Below are positions 9,021-18,003 of a DNA stretch of 37,521 nt, piece after piece; positions within the stretch are counted from its first letter, which is position 1, and each line of letters begins with the position of its first letter. Source of the DNA: Algoriphagus marincola HL-49 (GTDB lineage Bacteria > Bacteroidota > Bacteroidia > Cytophagales > Cyclobacteriaceae). A program made the translations under genes and the position numbers. The DNA is taken from assembly GCA_001314815.1 (NCBI GenBank), contig LJXT01000020.1, positions 1 to 37,521 on the forward strand, read 5' to 3'. The notes beneath the pieces were generated by a model. The model was given only the letters and a program-made list of their open reading frames with translations. It had not been told where the DNA came from and made no database searches.

Positions 9021-9757
9021 AATTTGAAAGGAAAATTCAACGGCTCGTCTTCCAAAGTGATGGAGGTCCAGTCCACATGTAAGATAGTGTTTTGAGAACC
9101 TGTACTAAGCTGATAGACTAGCTTGTAAAGTGTCTCAGAAGGGAATGGCTGACCATCTATTTCCTGAAATCCCTCAAAACTCGCAAGTAAGGAACCTCTG
9201 TCGTCGAGTGAATTTCCCGCCAGTTCGATGACCTTTGCACTCTCCGTTCCGATTTTGCTAAAATACCTGACCTGATTTCGCACTTGGGTCAATTCATATT
9301 GAGATTTGACCCGAAGTAAGCGGTCACTGTAGTCAAACTGGAATGGAGGATTGGCCCAAAGGATATTTTGGAAAAGGTCTAAAGACAAGTCCAAGCCGTA
9401 ATAATTTTTGAACTCTCCAAAAGTCAGGTTGATATCCTCTTTTCCGATTCGGTCCTTGATTTGGATTTTTTCGTGAGTGATCAAGCCTCTTACTGCTTCC
9501 ATCCCTAGGCCGGGTGAAATGCTAAACCAAAGGACTGAATCTTTTTTTGAGCGAAGGCTGAGCGTTCCCCGAGTGACTTTTCCAGACTCTTCTTCGATGA
9601 TGACCTTGGCCCGGGCACTTAAATAATTATAGCTTGGATAGCTGGGCTGAAAGCTTTCCATCCTTCCATCCGATTGGTATGGGATGACCTTTTTTGCACA
9701 GCTGGCCGAAAAAATCAGTAATAAAAGAATCAAGCTGGTGCCTAAAAATCTATTCAT
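9017..9757 (-). CDS. DUF4292 family lipoprotein
   Basis: A 246-residue lipoprotein: MNRFLG, hydrophobic core, lipobox SASC with Cys20. The body (SYNYLSARAKVIIEEE, then RGTLSLRSKKDSVLWFSISP and GLEAVRG-like text) matches DUF4292, which resembles LolB/LolA-type lipid-binding barrels. That resemblance is family knowledge and has not been tested here. It overlaps both neighbours (8 bases with the TPR gene, 4 with the EnvC-like gene), so the three are translationally coupled. A role in outer-membrane biogenesis is plausible but unproven. Confidence 0.8.
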   Translation of the reverse strand: MNRFLGTSLILLLLIFSASCAKKVIPYQSDGRMESFQPSYPSYNYLSARAKVIIEEESGKVTRGTLSLRSKKDSVLWFSISPGLGMEAVRGLITHEKIQIKDRIGKEDINLTFGEFKNYYGLDLSLDLFQNILWANPPFQFDYSDRLLRVKSQYELTQVRNQVRYFSKIGTESAKVIELAGNSLDDRGSLLASFEGFQEIDGQPFPSETLYKLVYQLSTGSQNTILHVDWTSITLEDEPLNFPFKF

Positions 9758-11480
9758 AATATTTTCTGTCTCTAATCTTCATTGGTAGTTTTTCGGATGC
9801 TTCCGGACTATCAGCTGCTTTTTCCCAATAGCTAATGGCTTCTGATTTTTTGCCCAAATGATACAAAATATCGCCAAAATGCTCCAAAAGAACTCCGCTA
9901 GGCTCGGTTTCGCTTTGAAGTGCCTTTTCCATATATAGATAGGCATCCTCATACTCACCTAACTGGAAAAGCACCCAGGCATACGTATCCAAAAAAGTGC
10001 CATTTTCTGGAAATCGCTTGACAACTTTGGCTGCCATTTCTTTAGCCTTCTCCAAGTTTCTCTTTTCCAAAGAAAGGAAGTAGGCGTAATTATTCAGTAC
10101 CTGCTCATCATTTGGATTGATTTGTAGAGCCTTGTCAAAGTAGACAAAGGAGGAGTCTTTTTGTCCTAGATTGTATAGCGAGCTACCCAGGGACCCAAAA
10201 GCAACTTGATCCAATTGATCATTTTGCCCGGAGTTCAGATCGATGGCTTTCTGGAGGGATTGTACAGCAGAACTGTCCTTTTGCAAAGCGGATTTGACCA
10301 CGCCATCATAAAACCAAAACTGAGGGCTTTCCGGAAATTCGTCCACTCCCATGATGGTGTATTTTTCCAGGCCTTGTAGATCGGCATTTTCTCCAAACGA
10401 ATTGAGAATGACTTGCTCTAAAATTCTCGGGTTTGAAGGGTTCAAATCCAAGGATTTTTTATAGAGCGCTACACTTTCTGGAATCCGCTTTTCCTTGGAC
10501 TCTCTATCTCCAAGCGTTTCATAAATGGCTGCATTATTTGCTTCATCTGCCCGCATCAAAACAGTCAATGAATCAAGAATTCGCTCTCGCTCAGGGGTGC
10601 TGATTTCATTCAAAATACCTGCAAAGGCTCTTGCTTTTGAATCCGGGTCCAAATCAGGGCTGGCGAATGCACTGTACAGATATTCTGTGGATTTAGCAGT
10701 GTTTCCTTTTGACTTTAGTAATGTGTAAGCAGCCATTTGAAGCTCCGGCTGATTGGGATACTTTTCGATTTCGGTATTGACCAATTCGATCGCGTGATCT
10801 AGGCGATTGTTGTTGAATAGTATTTCAACCAAACTCAGTACAAATTGAGGATTTCCTGGTCTGGCTTGGATAAGCCGCTCACCTTCCTCAATCGCCCGAT
10901 CGAGTTGATTTTTACGGAGGTAAATTCGCTGCTTTTGTTGGGTAATGGGTTCCATCAGGCCGAAATACCGCTCTGCACGATCCAGTACGACCAAAGCTTT
11001 GTCAAATTCCCCAGCCTGTAAATAAATGGAGGCCAAGTCCAAATTATATTGCTGATTGCTCTCCCCATCGGCGGTCAGTTGATCCAAAATTTCTGCTGCC
11101 TTCAGGGGTTGGTTTAGATTATTATAAATCTCAGCAACCATTAAGGAATAGTACTTATTCTCAGGATCAAGCCTTACAGCTTCTTCGGCGTATGGAAGTG
11201 CTTTCTTAGCATCATTGGCGCGTGTATAGATTTCAGCAATTTTATAGTGAATTGCAGGCTCATCAGGATTTAGCTCCAAGGATCGCTGCAAATAGACAAA
11301 GGCTTTCTCAAACTCACCCAAGGCCAATTGCTTGGTGCCCTCGATGAAATTCCGGTCTGCCAGTGCTTCCTGCTCCTGGATTTTTCGCTCCTTTTTTGAA
11401 AGTTTTTTTTGGACTTGTCCTTGGGCGATGCTTCCTGAAAAAAGAAGTGCCAGAACAAGCAATAATCTATGAATGTGCAC
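9750..11480 (-). CDS. Exported tetratricopeptide repeat protein
   Basis: A 576-residue protein with a signal peptide (about 1-21, ending SIAQGQ), a short basic linker (KKLSKKERKIQEQ) and then tandem TPRs across nearly the whole length. Clear repeats include FEKAFVYLQRSLELNPDEPA, KALPYAEEAVRLDPENKYY, SVALYKKSLDLNPSNPRILE and SFVYFDKALQINPNDEQVLN. TPR arrays are protein-protein scaffolds, so the partner cannot be read from sequence. The gene heads the TPR-DUF4292-EnvC operon, which hints at an envelope or cell-division role for all three. Confidence 0.88.
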   Translation of the reverse strand: MHIHRLLLVLALLFSGSIAQGQVQKKLSKKERKIQEQEALADRNFIEGTKQLALGEFEKAFVYLQRSLELNPDEPAIHYKIAEIYTRANDAKKALPYAEEAVRLDPENKYYSLMVAEIYNNLNQPLKAAEILDQLTADGESNQQYNLDLASIYLQAGEFDKALVVLDRAERYFGLMEPITQQKQRIYLRKNQLDRAIEEGERLIQARPGNPQFVLSLVEILFNNNRLDHAIELVNTEIEKYPNQPELQMAAYTLLKSKGNTAKSTEYLYSAFASPDLDPDSKARAFAGILNEISTPERERILDSLTVLMRADEANNAAIYETLGDRESKEKRIPESVALYKKSLDLNPSNPRILEQVILNSFGENADLQGLEKYTIMGVDEFPESPQFWFYDGVVKSALQKDSSAVQSLQKAIDLNSGQNDQLDQVAFGSLGSSLYNLGQKDSSFVYFDKALQINPNDEQVLNNYAYFLSLEKRNLEKAKEMAAKVVKRFPENGTFLDTYAWVLFQLGEYEDAYLYMEKALQSETEPSGVLLEHFGDILYHLGKKSEAISYWEKAADSPEASEKLPMKIRDRKYYE

Positions 11481-11510
11481 GGTGATTTTTTCCCTTTACT
11501 CTTTGAGTTA

Positions 11511-11540
11511 CAAACATAATGCCTTTTGCCGAAAGGCATT
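11511..11540 (-). promoter_or_regulatory. -7 element with adjacent perfect inverted repeat upstream of the TPR gene
   Basis: The minus strand carries TATGTTTG (11518-11511), a match to the TANNTTTG -7 box, about 30 bases before the TPR ATG. Directly upstream is a perfect 9-base inverted repeat (AATGCCTTT at 11518-11526, AAAGGCATT at 11532-11540, 5-base loop). No well-placed -33 TTTG was found. The repeat may be an operator, or a weak terminator for the flippase gene that ends at 11591; it has no T-run. Confidence 0.4.
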
Positions 11541-11590
11541 GAATTATTGCAACAGCAGTCCTTGACAAATCATCCATTCTATAAAGGTTT

Positions 11591-13090
11591 TTAACCCTTT
11601 TTTGCCAAAAATCGGCTGAGTTCTTTCCGCTCTAGGACCAGAATCAGGATTATGAAAGGAATCAGGAAGGCGTTTTTAAGGAAAAAAGAAAGAATTTCGG
11701 ATTCGGTACTGAACCAAAATCCCAAATAACTGAGCCCAAATGCAATCAACAAATAGGCGAGGTCTTTTCCGGTCTGATAGGGAATGGGGTAAAATTTTTG
11801 ACCAAAAACAAAGCAAATTACTGACATCACAACATAACAGGCCAAGGTACTTAGAGCAGCGCCCATAAAACCATAAACCGGTACCAAAAGGATCACGACT
11901 GCAATACTCACCAAGGCACCAATAAATGTGATCCAGAAACTATATTGAGTCTTATCGGTGATTTTGAACCAGATGGAAAGATTGAAATAAACACCCAGAA
12001 GCAGGTACCCCATCAATAAAACGGGGACAATGTATAATCCCTCTGCATAGCCTTCACTTCGAAGAAAAAGTGGCCCCATCCACTCAAGATTGACAGATAT
12101 TGCAATCATCAATAGGCTACAGAAAATGACAAATGCATGCATGACCCGCGCATAGAGTTCGGGTGAATTTTTATTTCCTGACTCCCGAAAGAAGAATGGC
12201 TCGGCGGCATATTTGAAGGCTTGAATGACTAGATTCATCAAGATCGCCAGTTTGAAATTGGCGCCGAAAACCCCTGCGGCATCACGACTGCTTAGGCCAG
12301 GATAGAAATTTTCGGGCAGAATGTATTCGAAAAGAAGCCGAGAGACCAGTTCGTTGGTGACTCCCGCCAAACCCATGAAGAGTAGAGGCAGGGCATATTT
12401 CCACATCGGCTGTAGAATACTTTTTTCCAGTTTCGGACTGAAAAAGCCCGCCTTCCACCAGACAAAAGGAATAATCAGACCATTGGCGAGGAGATTGGCC
12501 AAAAGAATGTACTCAACCCCCCAGTCCGATCGGTAACCCCAGAATCCTTCGGCAATAACTCCCTGATCTATCCACATCGGAATGGCGATAATCAGGAGCA
12601 GATTGAATCCGACATTTAAGGTGATGTTGGTCAATTTGGCTGCGGCAAATGTCAGGGCTTTATTGTCTAATCTTAGCTTCGCAAAAGGTATTGCCAAGAC
12701 CGCATCAAAAGTCAAAATCAAAGCCATCCAGCGAAATAAGTAGGCCTGGCCTGGGTAATTCATCCAGTTGGCAAGCTGTGGAGCCAGCAGATAAATTCCC
12801 GTTCCGAGCACTAAGGAAGTCCCAACCAATAGACTTTGGGCGTTATGGTAGACCCGCTTTGGATCAAGGTTTTTGCCGGTAGCAAATCGGAAAAAGCTCG
12901 TCTCCATCCCGTAGGTGAAGATGATGTTCAAAAATCCTATCAGCGCATAAATACCTGTAAAAGCACCTAGAGCGTTTTTGCTCAGGTATGCGGTGTATAC
13001 GATAATCAGTAAAAAATTGATCGAGCGGCCCAAAATACTGCTGAGACCATAGATCGCAGTCTGACCGGCTAGTTTTTTGAGATTGCTCAT
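11591..13090 (-). CDS. Polysaccharide flippase-type membrane protein (MATE/Wzx superfamily)
   Basis: A 499-residue integral membrane protein with about 14 hydrophobic helices. It opens with LAGQTAIYGLSSILGRSINFLL, a typical start for oligosaccharide flippases and lipid II flippase relatives. Such proteins move lipid-linked oligosaccharides from the inner to the outer face of the cytoplasmic membrane. The substrate cannot be told from sequence. It follows the enoyl-CoA hydratase gene by 18 bases and probably shares its promoter, an odd metabolic pairing. The only other glycan genes near are the glycosyltransferase and aminotransferase at 16.7-19.1 kb on the opposite strand. Confidence 0.88.
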   Translation of the reverse strand: MSNLKKLAGQTAIYGLSSILGRSINFLLIIVYTAYLSKNALGAFTGIYALIGFLNIIFTYGMETSFFRFATGKNLDPKRVYHNAQSLLVGTSLVLGTGIYLLAPQLANWMNYPGQAYLFRWMALILTFDAVLAIPFAKLRLDNKALTFAAAKLTNITLNVGFNLLLIIAIPMWIDQGVIAEGFWGYRSDWGVEYILLANLLANGLIIPFVWWKAGFFSPKLEKSILQPMWKYALPLLFMGLAGVTNELVSRLLFEYILPENFYPGLSSRDAAGVFGANFKLAILMNLVIQAFKYAAEPFFFRESGNKNSPELYARVMHAFVIFCSLLMIAISVNLEWMGPLFLRSEGYAEGLYIVPVLLMGYLLLGVYFNLSIWFKITDKTQYSFWITFIGALVSIAVVILLVPVYGFMGAALSTLACYVVMSVICFVFGQKFYPIPYQTGKDLAYLLIAFGLSYLGFWFSTESEILSFFLKNAFLIPFIILILVLERKELSRFLAKKG

Positions 13091-13108
13091 GAATAGGCTA
13101 AACGCCGA

Positions 13109-13894
13109 TTATTCGCCTTTGAATACTGGCTTTCTTTTTTCCAAAAATGCGGAAGTTCCTTCTTTGTAATCACCGGACTTGACACATCTTGCGAATGAGT
13201 TGGCTTCGGTTTGGTAGCCGTTTTCATCTGAGCGATAGACCGCATTGACACAATCCACGACCATTCCGATCGCCAAGGGTGCCTTGGACATGATTTTGTG
13301 CAGAATTTCCTCGGCTTTTGCCAGGGCTTCTTCTTTGGAGGGAAGTACATGATTGACCAACCCGAGAGATCTGGCCTCTTCAGCATTTATCATGTCACCG
13401 GTCATCATTAGCTCATTGGCTTTTCCTCTACCGATCAAAATAGTCAACCGCTGGGTGCCACCATATCCCGGAATGATGCCCAAGTTTACCTCCGGCTGTC
13501 CGAATCGGGCATTTGCTGAAGCTATTCGCATGTGACAGGCCATGGCGAGTTCGCAGCCACCTCCTAGTGTGAAACCATTGGTAACGGCAACTACCGGTTT
13601 TTCACAATTTTCAATCACAGAAAAAATTTCCTGACCGTTTTCGGCAAATTTCCGTGCATTCACCTCGTTTAGCTCGGCGATTTCACTGATGTCTGCCCCG
13701 GCTACAAAGGCCTTTTCACCTGCACCCGTGAGAATGACTGCCTTGATGGATTTGTCCTCCAAAACGGTATCAAATACCTCCCTCAATTCCTCCAAAGTGG
13801 CAAAATTCAGGGCATTCATTTTATCTTCCCGATTGATGGTGAGGTAAAGAATGCCATCTTTTGTTTCGGCCAGGATATTTTTAAAGTGGTCCAT
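13109..13894 (-). CDS. Enoyl-CoA hydratase/isomerase family protein (crotonase fold)
   Basis: A 261-residue crotonase, normal length for an enoyl-CoA hydratase. The oxyanion-hole region AFVAGADISEIAEL and both catalytic glutamates of hydratases are present: E115 in GGGCELAMACHMRIA and E135 in FGQPEVNLGIIPGYGGTQRL. It should add water across 2-enoyl-CoA in fatty acid or short-chain acyl-CoA degradation. The exact chain-length preference is unknown, and no other beta-oxidation gene is nearby. It has its own consensus promoter and is followed 18 bases later by the flippase gene. Confidence 0.93.
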   Translation of the reverse strand: MDHFKNILAETKDGILYLTINREDKMNALNFATLEELREVFDTVLEDKSIKAVILTGAGEKAFVAGADISEIAELNEVNARKFAENGQEIFSVIENCEKPVVAVTNGFTLGGGCELAMACHMRIASANARFGQPEVNLGIIPGYGGTQRLTILIGRGKANELMMTGDMINAEEARSLGLVNHVLPSKEEALAKAEEILHKIMSKAPLAIGMVVDCVNAVYRSDENGYQTEANSFARCVKSGDYKEGTSAFLEKRKPVFKGE

Positions 13895-13916
13895 AAGCTT
13901 CTTGTTCTGTAGAAAA

Positions 13917-13947
13917 CAAATATACGTTTCGGGTATTCAATCCCAAA
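13917..13947 (-). promoter_or_regulatory. Bacteroidota-type promoter for the enoyl-CoA hydratase/flippase operon
   Basis: On the minus strand, -33 TTTG (13947-13944), a 19-base spacer and -7 TATATTTG (13924-13917) match TTTG-N19-TANNTTTG perfectly. Predicted transcription start is near 13909, giving a leader of about 15 bases before the ATG at 13894. It faces away from the isocitrate dehydrogenase gene. Confidence 0.82.
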
Positions 13948-14052
13948 TGGAGTCTTGGAAAAATCCAAAAATCGTCGGGAATACAAACCTAATTTTATCC
14001 AAGATATAAATTCAAATTAGGTATTTCAGGGCGTGGTACAGCATTTTTTCCT

Positions 14053-14060
14053 TACTTTTG
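14053..14060 (+). promoter_or_regulatory. -7 element upstream of isocitrate dehydrogenase
   Basis: TACTTTTG matches TANNTTTG and lies 33 bases before the preferred ATG at 14094. No TTTG is found at the ideal 19-base spacing upstream, so this is a partial promoter call. It also argues for the ATG at 14094 over the in-frame TTG at 14058, which lies inside this element. Confidence 0.45.
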
Positions 14061-14093
14061 CGGAACGAAATTTTAATCAAAACCTCAAAATAT

Positions 14094-15548
14094 ATGTCTT
14101 CAAAAAGAAAGATAACCGTAGCATACGGGGATGGAATCGGTCCGGAAATCATGGACGCTACATTGAGAATACTCGATGCTGCCGGTGCTCAGTTGGAATA
14201 TGACGTGATCGAAATTGGTGAAAAGGTGTACTTGAAGGGGATTTCCTCAGGAATGGAGCCCAAAGCCATTGACTCACTTCGCGAAACCAAAGTCTTTTTG
14301 AAGTCGCCGATCACCACTCCTCAAGGTGGAGGTTTCAAGTCCCTGAACGTGACTACTCGGAAATCTTTTGGATTGTATGCTAATGTGCGTCCATGCAAGG
14401 CTTATTCTCCTTTTGTAAAGACCCACTTCCCCAAGACGGATATGGTCATCATCCGCGAAAATGAGGAAGATCTATACGCGGGTATCGAGCACAGACAGAC
14501 AGAGGAAGTGTATCAGACGCTGAAACTGATCTCTGAGCCAGGCTCTGAAAAAATCATTCGCTATGCTTTCGAATATGCCAAGAAATACGGTCGAAAGAAG
14601 GTGACTTGTATGACCAAGGACAATATCATGAAGCTTGCCGATGGTTTGTTTCACAAGAAATTTGATGAAATCGCCAAAGAATATCCAGAGATTCAGTCCG
14701 ATCACAAGATCATCGATATCGGTACCGCATTGATCGCGGATAGACCGGAGACTTTTGATGTGGTGGTGACTCTAAACCTATACGGAGATATTATTTCCGA
14801 TGTAGCTGCTCAGGTGACAGGATCTGTAGGTCTTGGAGGATCTGCCAACGTGGGTGCTGAGGTGGCCATGTTTGAAGCGATTCACGGTTCGGCTCCCGAT
14901 ATCGCAGGAATGGGTATTGCCAATCCTTCGGGTTTGCTGAACGGAGCCATCATGATGTTGGTACACATTGGCCAGCCGGATGTAGCCGAGAGGATTTCCA
15001 ATGCTTGGATGAAGACTCTGGAAGACGGAATCCATACAGGAGATATTTATCAGGAAGGGCTTTCGTCCAAAAAGGCATCTACGAAGGAATTTGCTGATGC
15101 GGTTATCGAGCGCCTTGGTCAAATGCCGGAGAAAATGACTCCTGCTGTCTTTGGGGAAGATGCTACCGAGCCGATGAATATCACCTTGACCAAAAAGCCT
15201 AAGGCTAAGAAAGAATTGGTGGGAATCGATGTTTTTATTGACTGGGATGAGGATAATCGTGATCCAAATGTCATCGGAGAGCGTCTTAGAAAAGCCAATG
15301 CGGATGGCTTGCAATTGCATCTCATTACCAACCGTGGCGTGAAAGTATTCCCAGAAGGTCTTCGAGAGACATTCTGTACGGATCACTGGAGATGTCGATT
15401 TAAGACTGCTGATCAGAAAGTTATCTCGCATGACATCGTTTTGGATTTGTTGAAGCAAATCAAAGAGTTAGGCTTCGACTTTATCAAAACGGAACACTTA
15501 TACACCTTTGATGGGGTAAGAGGCTATTCGCTTGCACAAGGAGAATAA
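14094..15548 (+). CDS. icd: Isocitrate dehydrogenase, large homodimeric type with C-terminal extension
   Basis: A 484-residue TCA-cycle enzyme converting isocitrate to 2-oxoglutarate. The isopropylmalate/isocitrate dehydrogenase core has VAYGDGIGPEIMDAT at the start, the isocitrate-binding segment near KSLNVTTRKSFGLYANVRP, VIIRENEEDLYAGIEHR, the metal site in NLYGDIISDVAAQ and the coenzyme loop EAIHGSAPDIAGMGIANP. A C-terminal domain (about 350-484) is typical of the approximately 480-500-residue subfamily. Homologues are usually labelled NADP-dependent, but the two coenzyme-determining positions (Lys344-Tyr345 in E. coli) read Asp269-Ile270 here, an NAD-type signature. I chose the ATG at 14094; an in-frame TTG 12 codons earlier overlaps the promoter. 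Confidence 0.93.
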   Translation: MSSKRKITVAYGDGIGPEIMDATLRILDAAGAQLEYDVIEIGEKVYLKGISSGMEPKAIDSLRETKVFLKSPITTPQGGGFKSLNVTTRKSFGLYANVRPCKAYSPFVKTHFPKTDMVIIRENEEDLYAGIEHRQTEEVYQTLKLISEPGSEKIIRYAFEYAKKYGRKKVTCMTKDNIMKLADGLFHKKFDEIAKEYPEIQSDHKIIDIGTALIADRPETFDVVVTLNLYGDIISDVAAQVTGSVGLGGSANVGAEVAMFEAIHGSAPDIAGMGIANPSGLLNGAIMMLVHIGQPDVAERISNAWMKTLEDGIHTGDIYQEGLSSKKASTKEFADAVIERLGQMPEKMTPAVFGEDATEPMNITLTKKPKAKKELVGIDVFIDWDEDNRDPNVIGERLRKANADGLQLHLITNRGVKVFPEGLRETFCTDHWRCRFKTADQKVISHDIVLDLLKQIKELGFDFIKTEHLYTFDGVRGYSLAQGE

Positions 15549-15615
15549 TTTCAAATACGAAGACTGAATTACGAAAAACGTAGCACCAAATCAAAGTGCT
15601 ACTGAAATAAAGCTC

Positions 15616-15650
15616 AAAAAGGGAAGAGAAATCTTCCCTTTTTTATTTTT
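15616..15650. terminator. Bidirectional intrinsic terminator between icd and the BASS transporter gene
   Basis: A perfect 12-base stem (AAAAAGGGAAGA at 15616-15627, TCTTCCCTTTTT at 15632-15643) closes a 4-base loop, with A-rich sequence on the left and T-rich sequence on the right. It serves both the plus-strand icd and the converging minus-strand transporter gene. Confidence 0.85.
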
Positions 15651-15670
15651 CAAAAGGATATTCTATTGCA

Positions 15671-16561
15671 TTAAGCTCCTTGAGTTTTTGCAGTTTTTGT
15701 CGTCGTTTTTTTATTGCTCCCAATGAAAATCAGAAGGCCTGCTGTGCCAAACATAATCAAGCTGTATACAGCAGAGGGTATAGTCATTTCAGAGTTGCCA
15801 ATCAGGGTAGCAGCGATGGTGATTCCCAAGGTGCCATTTTGGATGCCTGATTCGATGGAAATAGTTCGAGCTTGATTTGCCACAAGTCCCAAGGACTTTG
15901 CTGAGAAAAAGCCAAAAGCTAAGGTTAAAACATTCAAGCCTAGAGCAACCGGTCCAATCTGACTGAAATAGTCTACTATGTTTTCCTGCTCTTTGAGAAT
16001 GGCTGCCAAGATGATCACCACGAAAAAAACTGCCGAGAAGATCCGAAAAGGCCGATCCATTTTCTGAGCAAGCTGAGGAGATTTTTTGAAAATCAACATA
16101 CCGATTGCAACCGGAATGATCGTAATCGCTAATACTGAAATCACCGTGCCGAAAATATTCAGAGGAGGCTGTTCCCCACCAGGGATAAAATAGGAGATTG
16201 AAAAATTCACAATAAAAGGAATAGTAATCACCGTAATCAGGGAAGAGAAGGCAGTCAATGTGATTGAAAGTGCCGTGTCACCATTAGCCAAGTGGGAAAT
16301 GAGATTGGAAGTGGGACCTCCGGGACAGGCTGCTAAAATCATCAAGCCCACCGCGAGACCGGGAGCCAAATCAAAAAAGATAGCTAATGCAAAGGCGATC
16401 AACGGAAGGATTAGAAGTTGATTGATCAGCCCCAAAGTCACGGCTTTTGGGTAAATAAAAATCCTTTTGAAATCCGTAACCGTCAGGCTGAGCCCCATTC
16501 CAAGCATAATGACTGCCAGCGTCAGGGGTAGAAAAACTTCAGTCAGTATGTTTCCTTCCAT
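15671..16561 (-). CDS. Bile acid:sodium symporter (BASS) family transporter
   Basis: A 296-residue membrane protein with about nine or ten hydrophobic helices and the BASS/SBF signatures LMILAACPGGPTSNLISHLA and ISIESGIQNGTLGITIA, the crossover regions that hold sodium and substrate. Bacterial BASS proteins carry varied organic anions (pantoate, 2-keto acids, sulfonates), so the name does not imply bile acids. It is monocistronic, convergent with icd, and divergent from the glycosyltransferase gene. The substrate is unknown. Confidence 0.92.
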   Translation of the reverse strand: MEGNILTEVFLPLTLAVIMLGMGLSLTVTDFKRIFIYPKAVTLGLINQLLILPLIAFALAIFFDLAPGLAVGLMILAACPGGPTSNLISHLANGDTALSITLTAFSSLITVITIPFIVNFSISYFIPGGEQPPLNIFGTVISVLAITIIPVAIGMLIFKKSPQLAQKMDRPFRIFSAVFFVVIILAAILKEQENIVDYFSQIGPVALGLNVLTLAFGFFSAKSLGLVANQARTISIESGIQNGTLGITIAATLIGNSEMTIPSAVYSLIMFGTAGLLIFIGSNKKTTTKTAKTQGA

Positions 16562-16713
16562 ATTGTCAAGGTTTTAGCTTGGGAAAATATAGGAAGAAAA
16601 GCACGGTTCTGAAATTTTATTGAAGCAGGTGAATCCTTTTTATCTCAATCAGAACAAGAATCTTTTCTTACAAACTTGCACTTTCTCACTGCTAGCTACT
16701 ACTTTGTACAGGA

Positions 16714-18003
16714 ATGAAAAAACGGGTTCTCATCATCACGTATTATTGGCCACCAAGTGGAGGCTCCGGGGTGCAGCGTTGGTTGAAGTTTGCCAAATAC
16801 CTGCCCGAATTTGACTGGGAACCGGTCATTTTTACACCGGAAAATCCGGATTTTGATATTCAAGATGCGAGTTTGGAGAAGGAGATTTCTAAGGACCTAG
16901 AAGTAATCAAATTTCCGATTTGGGAACCCTACTCACTTTTGGCAAAACTGAGAGGCAAAAAGAAGTCACATCCAGCAAGAATCCAAGAGCAAAAGGATCA
17001 TACTTTTTTGGAAAAAATAGCTATTTGGGCACGTGCCAATTTACTGGTTCCTGATCCACGGAAATTTTGGATCAAACCCTCCGTGAAGTTTCTTCTTGAA
17101 GCTGTACAGTCAGGCCATTATCAGGCCATCATCACGACAGGTCCTCCTCATTCCATGCATTTGATAGGGAAGCAGCTAAAGGAAAAAACAGGAGTTTTTT
17201 GGGTGGCTGATTTTAGAGATCCTTGGTCTGAATGGGAGTTTTTGGATACCCTTCCGATGTCTTCAGCAGTGAGAAGAAAGCATCAAAAGCTGGAAAAGGC
17301 CGTGTTGAATCAGGCAGATCATGTCTTGACTATCTCTCCCAGCTTTCAAGCTGATTTGGAGCGCATAGCAGGGAGAAAGATTGATTTGCTTACTAATGGT
17401 TTTGATTCGGATGATCTACCCGATGATTTCAAGCCAAAGAAATTTCATACTGGTCAGCTGCACTTGGTGTACACTGGAGTCATCGACTCTATTCGAGATC
17501 CCAGGCCTATTTTGAATGCCTTCCGGGAGGAGTTTTCTCAGACTGGACAAAATGTCAAATTTACCTTCGTTGGAAAAGTCAGTGAGCAGGTAAGAGAATT
17601 TGTGAAAAATGACCCTTGGCTGAGAGATCATGTTCATTTTCCGGGTTATGTCAGTCATGCGGAGGTTTTTGACTACTACGCGCAGGCTGATGCGCTTGTC
17701 TTGATTCTCACCACCACCAAAAATGCCAAAGGCAACATTCCGGGGAAGCTATTTGAATATCTTTCCACGGGTATACCGATATTGGCATTGGGTGATCCAG
17801 AAGGTGATACGGCCAAAATATTAAAGGGGTCCAAAGGTGGAAAGGTAGTTGCAGCAGAAAATAGGCAAGGGATCCGATCTAGCCTAAATACTTTAATTAG
17901 CGGGCAGTTTTCACGTTCAAATCCTGAGGAGATAATTCATTTTTCCAGAAAAAATCTAAGTAAACAACTAGCTGAAATACTCGATGAAAGTACCCTTTCT
18001 TGA
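16714..18003 (+). CDS. Glycosyltransferase, GT-B fold (GT4-like)
   Basis: A 429-residue cytoplasmic or membrane-associated sugar transferase. The N-terminal acceptor domain begins with YYWPPSGGSGVQRWLKFAKY, including the glycine-rich loop common in GT4 enzymes. The C-terminal nucleotide-sugar domain has HFPGYVSHAEVFDYYAQAD and KLFEYLSTGIPILALGDPEG, where the Glu of FEYL is expected to bind the sugar nucleotide ribose. It probably adds a sugar to a surface polysaccharide or O-antigen. Donor and acceptor are unknown. The gene overlaps the DegT aminotransferase by 20 bases, so the two are surely cotranscribed. Confidence 0.9.
   Translation: MKKRVLIITYYWPPSGGSGVQRWLKFAKYLPEFDWEPVIFTPENPDFDIQDASLEKEISKDLEVIKFPIWEPYSLLAKLRGKKKSHPARIQEQKDHTFLEKIAIWARANLLVPDPRKFWIKPSVKFLLEAVQSGHYQAIITTGPPHSMHLIGKQLKEKTGVFWVADFRDPWSEWEFLDTLPMSSAVRRKHQKLEKAVLNQADHVLTISPSFQADLERIAGRKIDLLTNGFDSDDLPDDFKPKKFHTGQLHLVYTGVIDSIRDPRPILNAFREEFSQTGQNVKFTFVGKVSEQVREFVKNDPWLRDHVHFPGYVSHAEVFDYYAQADALVLILTTTKNAKGNIPGKLFEYLSTGIPILALGDPEGDTAKILKGSKGGKVVAAENRQGIRSSLNTLISGQFSRSNPEEIIHFSRKNLSKQLAEILDESTLS

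Noticed and set aside
14778..15458. 226-codon open frame antisense to icd
   Set aside because: It lies wholly within the strongly supported isocitrate dehydrogenase gene, has no recognisable domain and no promoter. It is a codon-bias shadow.
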